Part shown: positions 49,046 to 61,000 of the stretch, in pieces
Layout: the number at the start of each line of letters is the position of its first letter
Position numbering within the stretch: the stretch's first letter is position 1
From: Ianthella basta
Taxonomy: Eukaryota; Porifera; Demospongiae; Verongiida; Ianthellidae
NCBI GenBank assembly: GCA_964019415.1
Contig: OZ025879.1
Location: 6,021,368 to 6,085,367, forward strand
DNA length: 64,000 nucleotides
Direction of reading: 5' to 3'
Program-made: the position numbers and the translations under genes
The notes under the pieces: generated by a model
Told to the model about the DNA's origin: nothing
The model's input: the letters and a program-made list of their open reading frames with translations, nothing else
The model's database searches: none

Positions 49046-52000
49046 GTAAGCAACTGGTTAATAATACCATCATGCACAATCGGAGCTTATTCATTGCTCA
49101 AGTTTACTAGAGGGCGGCGGAGAGAATGGAATGTACACAACACTCCAGTCACCTGCGTGCCTCGCGCTAATCAAATACTCAAACCCGTGCCTTCGTCTCT
49201 GTCCTATTCGCAGGTTTCACTGTGGTTCAGGCTCAGAACGTGCAAGGTGAGGAAGTAGCTATATATTACTAGAAAAGCAGCCCCTCAACCTACCTAATAA
49301 GATACTCTGAGGCGGCCACAGGATCCTGTTAATCGCCATTTTTTGCCGCGATGTAACTCACCTCCTGTAAATAGTACCTATAGCTACTTTTTGATAGCTA
49401 TCGTTTTCATTGGTACAAGGTAATCCCGGCTGTTGAGCAACGTAGGCACACAGACCAGGCTCGCTAGCTATATTCTCCAAACTTCGTGCTCTGCCACAGT
49501 TTACAATTACGTATGTATATTGATGCTAGATTACAGGGTGATTACAGTGTCGAATTGATTAAGGAGGAAAGAATTCAAAGCGTAATCGCAGCCAGGCCCG
49601 ATGGCAGGAACCACATCCAAAGACCTTGAGGGAGCATGTCATAACAAGACACAATCGACGTTGTTAATGTCCACAGACCTTTGAAATGACACAGGGCTGG
49701 AGAGAAAGTGGCTCTGCCGGGAATTGAATCTTATGTATATAAAATTTGGTGTATTGATGATCTGAGACTGTTAACAACGTGATTACAATGAAGGATAAGT
49801 TGTCACTCAGACCCAGAATAAGTCAATCTATAACACATCCTTTCCTGAAAGATGAAAAAGCTAGGGAATGGATGTCAAAATGTAAAATAAATTATGGTAT
49901 AGATCTATATAGAAGTGTCCCCTGGCACACAGATTATAGGCTGTCGCTGCACAGCCAGATGATGCAGGTAGTCCAGTATGTAGTATAGGTGATTATATAT
50001 ACTGAGGGTTATATACTGATCAAAGCAGTGATGTACACTGTCAGAGAGTCATACACTATCTGTGCACACACAGTCTAGACACATCCATACAATCTCCTTT
50101 CAATAGACAGGCCAGAAAGTGAATGACACATCTGTGAGGAGGATGAGACTGGAGACTAGATCACATCCTGTATATAATTGAGCTAAGCCGAGTATCTACG
50201 TTCAGTATTCTTAGGAGCTTTTAAGCGCTTTGCAAAGTGAAAACAACAAGATTCCTTATACAGCATTTTGGTCTACCTCCATTCTACTCAACCGTGATGC
50301 GAAAACAGCCAAGCGTGGCACTGCTGCGGAGATAATCACTACCTTAAAACTGCAGAACTATACTTCGCCAGTTCACTGGTTTAGTAGACTAATGGTATAT
50401 AATAGAGAATATACTGAGGGTTATATACTGATCAAAGCAGTGATAGTACATGTACACTGTCAGAGGGTCATACACTATACACTATCTGTGCAAAACAGTC
50501 TGAACACACACACACAATCTCCACCCAATAGATAGACCAGAAAGTGAATGACACATCTGTGAGGAGGATGAGACTAGGTTACATTAGATTACACTAAAGG
50601 TGTGTTAGCACTCATGATTTGACACTGCGTGATGAGGTCCAAGTAAACACTATCTTGAAACTGCAGAGATATACTTCACCAATTCAGTGGTTAAGTAGAC
50701 TAATAATAGAAGCTGTGGTATGTGTGAACAAGTTGATTAGCCATTCGCTATAAGATAGCTGCTTCTTGTACACCTGCGCGCTCTGCCTCTGTACACAGAT
50801 GTATCTCCATGATGGCTTACATGTGGTTTGTTACCCATAATGTGACACAGAAAGCTTTAAGGTCTTGCATAGCATTAAATGGATTCCAGCACTGTCTTAA
50901 GTTTAGTATATAGGCACCCAGAAAGAAATCTAGCAAAATGTAGTGAAGCAGTACTTTGGAGTACCTGTATCTATTTTGGCTCCCTGCAGTTGGCTTGCCT
51001 AATCTTCTGGCACCGTGACTGTGCATGGGGTGTCAAAATTATAACATGAGGCCGCCTAAAGCAGAAATGGCCCTATAGCCCTTCTGACAAAATGGGGTCT
51101 TGGCCCCTCAGTCTCCACCTATGCTGTACTAGATACTGCTCCTCTTATCCACTATGAGGTCTGCGGTGCACTAGTGTGATGCTCTGAACAGTTATTCCAC
51201 ATTCTGTTTATGCGCACTTATAGCTATTGTACATGTATGTCGCATATTATCTTATGCATGCCTGCATGTTCAATTCCACTGATATCACACTCTTTATGCA
51301 GTTGTCATTGATGCCTACCCCAACACTGCTACTGTGGAGCAAGGCGCCACCCTGATTTTGGCGTGCAGAGTTGTAGGAGTGCCATTCACCACTGTGCTGA
51401 GCTATCAGTGGACCTGTCCTGGGGGCTATTGTGATGCAGGAGGAGTTGATCCTGAGTGGGCAGCCAGGATCCAACAGGGCAACATCTTGGTGGTGAATGT
51501 ACGCAGGCAGAATGTTGACAATGGTGGCTACACCTGTACTATTCAGGGCAACTCACAGCAACTGGGAACAGCTATGTACACGTTGTCAGTTGCAGGTGAG
51601 TTGTGCATCAGAACAGGATAAGCAACAACCCTACCAACTCATTTCATACCTGGCTTTTGCCATAATGCAAAGATATATGTAGTACCTTTGACATGGAGAG
51701 GTGTGCTGTCATCACCAGAGGCCAGCTAGTAGAGTGTCACTCCTTTCAACCACACAGACTTGTTGAAGTGACCCGACAACCTTATACCCTAGGCTGAACT
51801 ATATAAATGTGCCATTAGCAAGTGGGAAACTTCTCAAGCAATAAATGCACAGTAAGGTAAGATCAGTCACTAAATCGAGACATTTCAGCCACATATCTAG
51901 TTGATTGATTGATCTTACCTTGCTATGTTCATGATTGCTTGAGAATTTCCCTGCTTGCTATCAATCACATAGATTTGAGCCTCTGCAGCATTAAATGTGC

Positions 52001-55000
52001 CTTTGTTGAACATGCACGCCATGCATGCCATGTGCTCTAGTGACTGTGACTATAGAGAATTATGTGCAATGTGAAATGGCTAGAATAAGATATTAACCCT
52101 GGTGCCATAGCACTGATGACAACCCTCAATTTGTATGCTACACGTGAATGCATGATATTGCCATTTGTACAAATTAGCAGACCATTTTAGCATGTGAGAG
52201 CTTTACCTTCCTTAAATTTGATGTGGGCAGTTCTACTGCAGTACTATATAGAAGCATGCAAGCTATAGTAGAAACTCATTCATCATTTTGCCTATGTGGG
52301 TTATGAGTTGACCAATGGGTATAGGTCTCCATTGATGAATTAGGATTTCCCATACTGTAATTATACGCACAGTAGTGATTGAAAGTACACTGTGCGGTTT
52401 TCCTAGGCTATATTCATATTTGTCTGAATAGAGGACCGGGCCTCTATTTTTTTCCAGAGCCAAAAGTTTTTGACCTGGCCTCTACTCAAGTCCAGCTTCT
52501 TTTTAAAATCTGTACAAAATGCTCTGATACCAGGCCAATAATATTTCCTATATATAATCTGTATTACCACTTTGTTGCCATCAAAACCCACGTTCACTGG
52601 GCTCATTCTAGGAGGCGCGAGCTGTGAGAAGTTGCCATGTCCACAATCAGGTCTGGTCCAGCGACGTCCATCTCTCACAAAGCAGATCATTTGCAGCTCT
52701 TCTGCACACACTCCATACTTTCAGCTGGAGTAGAAGCGCATAGTGTGAGTCTTCTTGGACATTGCTAGAGAGCAAGAACTCCAGTCAGTCAACATGCAAT
52801 GTACCACGTTCAATTCATGCTTAAAGTGCACACCTCAAATATCTTACGTGTTCCAGTATGCTGTTTCCAAACCCAGCATCAATGCGGGCCCGGCCACTAT
52901 TCAAGACCATGCAGCCTCTATTTGAGCCCGGCTTCTATACGAACAAATGAGGTATGTATCCCTAATGGTTTATGCCATCAGGCAGTGGACACCATTCCTG
53001 AACACAGACACTACCCTAATACATTTATGGCATGGTTAGTGCACATTCATGTTACAAAAGTCAACACTTGTTTTGGATTGCCATAAATGTTTCAGGAAGG
53101 GCTATTTACGTACAATCTTGTATATAATATCAGCTTACAAGGTAGATAAATACCTTCACATGTATAATATTTTGTATCAGCCATAAAATTATGGGGCTTT
53201 CAACAAAAAAGTTAGTATAGTGTGTAATTTCAGTGTGGCCATGTACAGCCAGTGGATAAATTGTGCATGATTTTCCTGTTTGGTTATTTACCAATTTGTG
53301 GAGACAATCCTTCAATCCTCTCTCTCTGATCCACTCCTTTTTCTTCCTGTCTGCGACTGCTAGTACTGCTTCAACCCCCAGCCTTCTTCTGATGTATTGC
53401 CTGAATTCTGCTTCTGTGTCTCTTCTGAAGAGTCCAAGTCTCGCTCTTATACAGCAGGGTTGGCACAACCATAGCGTTAATTATTCTCAGTCGACTCCGA
53501 CTCGTTCATCTTACGTAAAATTACTCTTAGTTTAGTTGCGTGCCTTGCTTAGTTCTTTCCTTTCAATGGCTAGTCTTCTCAATGCCCCCACCATTTTGTT
53601 GCTGTCTCAATTCTGTTTTCAATCTCATTGTCACATGATGCCTCTTCGTTGAACATGGCGGCCCCAAAATACTTTGTTCTCTGCACTTCTTCAACCTCCA
53701 CGTACCCCGTCCACAGCCAAGTGACATGTACCACCCCCTCTCTATACTGCTATCACTTTGGTCTTCTGCCAGTTTATCTTTATCTTCCATTTTACCATCA
53801 CTTCATTGAGCATTTCAACACTTCTGATGTCCTCCTCATTTTAGGCACTAGCACCAGATCATCAGCAAACAACAGAAATTGTACCTTACTCCCTTCTACC
53901 TGTACCCCTCCCTGGAAACTCTCCCTTGCCTCCCTCACTATGCTGTCCATTGCTAAGTTAAACGGCAAGGGTGACATTGTACACCCTATGTCTCACTCCC
54001 ATTGTGACACCAAACCATTCTGAATTCTTCCCCTGAATACTTCCCCTGCACTCAGGCATGTCTTATGACTGCTATATAATTTGTTTGGGAAGCTGCTTGC
54101 AGTCCATGTGCTATGACGTACGTGTTGCCTTCCAGAGTTTGAACTCCTGAAGCTCTTAAAGCCAGTTCATGCATGGGGTTTCTGCAGCCTGCTTTTAATC
54201 ACCTGAACTGTCTCTCAGCAACTATACTACAATATACAAAGTGATGGCAAACTGTCACCCCCCCCCCCCCAACAGATCCGAAGATATGACTAAAGAGCCT
54301 AGGGAAGGTCTTTCTTGCAGCCCCTCTCGAATGGACAATGCAGTGGAGTGTTTCTATATCACACCTTGGACAGGCGAACTCAACAAAAACAAGACTTATA
54401 TAGTTTGTGGACATTTCATCATTGATATGTCACTTCAGAACAGAGTTTGAAGTCACATAACAGTGGATAGCATGCAGTTCCTCTCCCCCACCCTCCCCCC
54501 CCCCCCCCACACACGCACTTATTACAAAATGGGCTGAAGGAGGCATACTTTATGTATTGTCAAGGTTCTCAAGGGCCATGTAGTTGCATAATTGTTTTGA
54601 GGTAAAGCTTGTTGTACATGTGCTTCTGAGAGTGCATGACACAGTGCTTTTATTTGCTTTGTATCTGTCCTGCTCTTGTATGTAGATGGTCTGTCCTTGT
54701 TGAATGAGGATGGTGATTTGAGAGTGTTCTTCCCCAGGAACAGCTTTGTCACTAACACCACACTCACACGCACTAACAGTCCACGTCAGCAAGGTGGTCC
54801 GGTTGGCAATGACCACATTGTTTGTGATGGTGGTAGTACAACATCTCTGCAAGTAGCATGGCATAACAGCAATGGTGGGCAGCTACAGGCCTGTGCAAGT
54901 CCGTGCATTGACTGTGGTCCCCTCTGTTTAGGCAATGGTGCTGTAGGTGTAGACCCTCAAGATGGTGTACATACTGATATCCACATGTTCACTGACTCAA

Positions 55001-58000
55001 GTGCATATGAGAACCAAGACCTGGAATGTCGAGTGTCAGGTGGCCCATCAGCATTCATTGGAGTGTATCTCAAGAATGGAGGTGAGTTTGCATGGTAACA
55101 GATGTTACTATGGCAACCATCCCTGATATATATCATATAAGATAGGTGAGGTGTACACAACAATGGTGTCACACAGCCCACATCCTAGGCAAACACTGCT
55201 ACAGCTGGAGAACTGATCACAAGTTTGTTGTTGTATGCTAAAACAGCACAGGTTAAATCAGTAGCCTTGGGCATTTATCTTAATTGTCCAAATAGAATAT
55301 TTTCACACAAAACGCCAAGAGGTCCACACACAATGGTGCAAGTATTCCAACTGCACAGGAATCAGGCGATGTTCTTTTATTGTGGTTGGTAGTGACCACA
55401 TTGTTAGACGCAGGGTTGAACATGCATGGACAGAGTGTATTAGTAACATTTCTGTATGCAATCTAATTTCAATAGCAAACAGAGAGACAGCTACTTACAA
55501 ATGTAGCTGGATTAATAGGATCCGTTCTGAACGCTGCATGGTGGAACAACTGGTTGCACATGCATAATTCCTGGCTGAATCTTTGCACTGCCAATATATT
55601 GGTAGTCTGAAACTAGTTTGAAATAGTAATGTATTAATAGAATGTAGTCTCCATAGTGGCTCAATCATTCATAGGTATACGTAGTTGAAATCCAGTTGTA
55701 CATTACTTTGCATGGACATCCCAAGAGATGTTTTGAAGTGAATTGTTTGAGTTTTTGAAATTATTATAGCTGTGAGAGGAGAGTCAGAGTTTCTGTTTAT
55801 AAGCTAGCCTACTTGTTAAATATTTGTGATGAATTCTAATTGGCCGTACAACAGTTTAAGTTTCAACTCTGTCACTAGACCCAATTGCATTGGAACTTAT
55901 GATGCTTTCACAGCATTAATAATATTACACATCAATCAATTATATTATCATAATCACTTCTGTATAATATTGCTTGGCACAGTACGTGATGGTTATACCC
56001 TACATGCAAGGTTGGGTGCAGCTGGTCAGTCTGTATATAAAGTAACAAAGAAGTGATGAATAGCAGCCAAACTGCCTAATTAGAATTATGTACATGTGGT
56101 AGCTATTATTATAATAGCTTTATCTTTTTACGTATGTCCTTTCTTGTGCTACTTATTTCAGTTAGCACTAACTTGCAGCCACCCTCCTCCATCACACAAG
56201 AAGCTACCTCTAATACAACAGTGAATGTCTCCTGGTCCCAAGTGTCAGGTGCTACAGGATACTATGTGAGCTATCAGAGACAGGACCTTGGAACTCCCCC
56301 AGTGGTGACTCCACAGTATGAGAGGATTGTGGAAGGGTACAACACTAGTGTCACACTGAGTGGTCTGGAACCAGGAACAACCTACAGGATCAGAGTGTGG
56401 TCTACAGATGGGACATCAGTCAGTAGTGGGGAAAGGGAGATGAATGTGACAACAATAGAAAGTGGTAAGGTATATGTAGAAATAGTACTAGTATTAGAAC
56501 AAGGCATTTAACTGTGACTCTACTACATTGAAGATGGCCATGGTGTACGTGTGACTGTTTAAAGAGCCCACCACGATCTAACATGTTATGGCCTATGCAT
56601 ACACAACTTTACAATATGTGTGATGACACAAGGGAAAATCCTATTAATGCTCAACTCCATTTACATAAGTTAAAATTGCTCCAGAAAGAATAAACATAAT
56701 ATGAAGTGTAAATAGTAAATCGGCAGATCAATGCTTTAGTGAGCTTCAAGCAGTAGTAGCAGCACATAGGCTTCTTTCCATCCTCATCCTCAGTAAGTCA
56801 ATCCATGTCAAACCATACACTGTTCTCAGTGATAACCTCCTTCACTGTTAATGCTTCCATCACTGTGTATGCCTACTCAGCAACTATCCCGTCTTACTCA
56901 CACTTACACCCACTGCTGATCCCACAGCCCCTACCCCACCTCGCACGGTCACCAGAACTGAAGAACCAACTGGACGAAGCGTTGAACTGAACTGGCTCCC
57001 CCCACTCCACCCTAATGGAGACGTCTACTATGAGATTGAGTATGAACCGGCAATGTCAGCTGGAGACCCAGTGAATGCAGGAAACAGCAGCAGCCCTTAC
57101 TTCACTCTGACACTGCCCAATGAGTTCCTGACCTACAATGTCAGAGTAGCAGCTGTCAACACTCAAGGGCAAGCACAAAGCAGAGTTCTTCCAATTTGTC
57201 TAAGACAGAATAGTCAGCAAGGTGTGCAGTATATGGTACCTGTGTGTCCTGCTGTGCTTGCACGCATGAAATTAATGGTGCATCATGGCCAGTACCTGCA
57301 AGAGTATTCAAAGGAGTGTAGTGCTGGGATCAGGAGCAGATTGAATTTTTTGTATGTAATATCAGATGGTATTTGCTGTTCATTGGCCCTACTTTTGATT
57401 TATTTTCAGTACTTTCAAGCACATTCTCCCATGTAGGGATGTTGCACAGATATGCAGTTCAACTTATATGTATATTGCAGCTGCCGATTTCACTTAGATA
57501 CATATTGATATAATTATTAAATTTTATCTAAAACAATTGTATTTCTGTCACTGCCCAGCGCATCAACCTCCAAGTGGCATAATGGTCACTGCAAATGGTT
57601 GTAACTCTGCTATGGTGTCTTGGAATGCACAGCAGTCCAGAATGTGTGATGTTCTGATAGTAAGCTACAGTGTGAGGTACCGGCTGACAGGAAGCAGTGG
57701 TGGCTATAACACAGAGTCCACATCCAGTACCAGTGCTACATTGCAGAACTTAGTACCTAATGCAGAGTACGATATTGAAGTAGCAATTGTTGACTCTAAT
57801 GGAAACATGAGTGCATACTCAGCTGCCATCCAGCTTAGTATGCAAGGTAACTTTACATGTGTGTATGTGTCTCCTTTTTGGTGTTGTAGTGCTCCATACA
57901 CCCTCACCAATAGTCAATTGCAAGCTGTGAGCATGCAGAGCTGTGTATTCAGCATGCTAGCTGTGTGCAGTCTATAACAATTTGTTCAATACCCTAGCTA

Positions 58001-61000
58001 GCTAACCTTACTCCATTGCAGATCCTACACCTCCAACAAGTGTGGTAGCTGAAGTAACTGAATGTGACACTGCTATGGTGTCTTGGACAGCATCCACATC
58101 TATGTTTGACACTGCAATAGCAAACTACAGTGTAAGGTACCGACTGACAAATGGCACTGGTGACTATACCACAGTGTATACACCAAGTACCAGTATTACT
58201 CTGCAAGGCTTACTACCTAATGCAAGGTACAATGTGTCAGTGGCAGGCATCAACTCATGTGGAGGAGAAAGTGCATTTACAATTGTAATGTTCACTTTGA
58301 ATGGTACGTATGTTCATTTACATCTGCCATGCACTAATGAATATGTTTCACATATATATGACAGTGCAGTTCTTCAGCTTTTACTATACTATATAGCTAT
58401 ATATCTTCAACTTCATGTTCATGTCATATTTAGTGGGAAACGAAAGTACTGTATATTGTGTGGATACCTTAGACCATGTCACATGTCACATAACATGTAC
58501 ACACGACCCTGCCCCTCCAACTGGTATTTCAGTTGTGGCTGGGATAGAAAGTGGCACTGCTGATGTGTCTTGGAGCTCCTCCATAGTCGTGTATAGTGGT
58601 GCAATAGGGAACTACAGTGTGAGGTGCCAACAAAGGAGTGATGGTGACTATACTACAGTGAACTCAACAAGTACCAGTGTTACTCTACAAGGCTTAAACC
58701 GTAGTTTGGAGTACGTTGTGGATGTGACTGCAATTGATTAATATGGCAGAACAAGTGGGCTATATCTATGGAGGCCAGATTAGGTTTGCAAGGTAACTAA
58801 AGGCCTCACTGGCCAGTGCCTCTGGATGTGCTAGTATCACCTTCAAATAATTTGTTGGTACCTTACTGGCATAGTTACTGTACTTAAACATGTATGTATG
58901 GTGTTGGGTTTATGTTGTATTTGAGAGCTGAAACTGAGTTTCTCTATTGACATCATTCATCCACCATGCATCCCCACTCATTGCATAGGTGTTATTTGCT
59001 CTGTGACTCATGGTCTGTCAGTGTTCTATTAAATCTCTGTGTGTATTGGGTTGTTGGCTATTCACTTACTGATCTACAGCTGCAGCATGCTTCTATATCT
59101 CATGTGTTTTGTATATCATGTACAAGAAATCCTCGGCCAATTACCAGATTTGCTATAGGATCTCATACACACTGCCCTGTGTGTAATATACGTAAGTACA
59201 TATAATTGATTGGTAGTACTAGTGTTAACTAGGCAGCACTACCTTGTAGCTACATTCGTAGAGATAGTGGTGGTTGTTTGTATGCTGTAATGCAAGCATA
59301 AAGTAAATACTCCCATCTAGGGCTGAAACTAGTGAATTCAGAACTGGTTCCAAATTGGAAGTGTAGTTTGCATACCACACAGGAATAGTGTTACTTGCAA
59401 ACGTAAGTGCGTGCTTCCACAGCAAACTACTTTGGTATTTTATGTATATAATTATTTTGACGTCTTCCATTATTATTCTTCTCTAATAGAAGTAACACAT
59501 GAACCATTGTGTGTACAAGAAATGTTCACTACAGTGTTACACTGCTGTGCCCGGGCTATATTTCTTTGTAGGCTAGAAGCCTCTGCAAGCAAGTTTCACA
59601 AATGGGGGTCTCTAGGACCTTCAAGAAATCTTACTATGCAAGAGTCGCCCTTGTAAGATTACTTAAGTGAACGGTTGGTCTACTTTTTCTCCCATAGTCC
59701 TCCTTCTTCAGATTTGGTTCAGTAGCCTCACGATACCGTCATATATCTGTTTGGAGGTGTTCGTGGCCAGCTACCGTCGTATTTAGCATGCACACCATTT
59801 CAACAATTTCAGTGTTCTGGAAGAAAAAAATGGTTTTATCAGTAGCTATACAGGTGCATGGAATGGCAATCTTCGTGACTGTCTATAAGTGTGGTGTTGT
59901 AGTAACAGTAGGTTCCCAACAAGCTTATTATTCTCTTTTCGTTCATAAACATAAATACTTGAGCTCTTTCTGGTGTCAGGGGTGACTTCTGCTCTCTCAG
60001 GTCTCTCCTGAGTGCCGGAGTGCTGAGTGACCAAGCTCTAAGATCAGACACCATTTGGGCAATATTTAAGCATAGATACATATGTGTTCTCTAGCCCACT
60101 CGAAATTGTCTCTGCTGTGTCCTTTTGATAGTATCCACATCATTGGTTACTGATGATGATGCAGGAAGCCAACTAGAAAATAGCACTTTTACAATTCTAT
60201 GGGGGTATCCAATGAGAACTGAAGGAATAGTTTGTGGCAACAAGAGCATACTACTGCAAGATTTAAATAGCTATGATGATATTGTATAAACTTCACGCAT
60301 GCAACATACTTACGTGTATGTATAGGATTTACTGTATTGTCACAAGCACTCTGCCGGCCATGTAAATCTACAGGATTTAAGAATTACGAGCAAATAATCA
60401 AGTAGAATGCTTGTCTGAGTTTTAGAATCATTGTTTAGATGCCATTTACCATAGCAATGGGATCTATACTGCAGTGCATGAAAATGCATGTATTCATGAA
60501 TGCTATATGTGTTTGCATATATAGCTACAACCAAACTATGTTGTACGTGGTTCTCCTACTATGTTAATGTGTATACAAACGCTAAACCATTATACTGTGA
60601 TGTTTTTGACAATTTTCTCACTGTTACTCTTTTGTAGCAATCCCCCTTCCAATGAATGTATCAGTTCGGGATGGTACTGAATGTTATACTTCTGTGGTGT
60701 CGTGGGTTCCTGCCCAGTCTGTGTGCGAAGATGTAATAATAGAGAACTACAAATTGAGGTACAGACTGATGAATGGTGGTGCTTATACTACAGTGATTTC
60801 ACCAAGTACAAGTGTTACACTGCAAGGTATAATGGCTAACACAGAGTACAGTGTATCAGTGGCTGCCATGAACTCAAGTGGAGTCATCAGTGCATTCACA
60901 GGACCAACCCAGTTTGTGCTGCAAGGTGACTTGTATAATTATTTATGTTTAGATGCTGTGCTGTACCTCTAGCTATCTTGAATGTGTCCTAACTCTGACA

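Larger units (their letters stand above)
51596..54685. other. intron 3 of gene D with repeats
   Basis: 3.1 kb. Holds an inverted-repeat element (51826-51950), a TIR-like element (52416-52948), a LINE fragment (53270-54065) and the open segment at 54241-54450. Confidence 0.55.

Noticed and set aside
59839-60081. Minus-strand open frame in intron 8 of gene D
   Set aside because: No domain, no splice context and no conservation in gene A.
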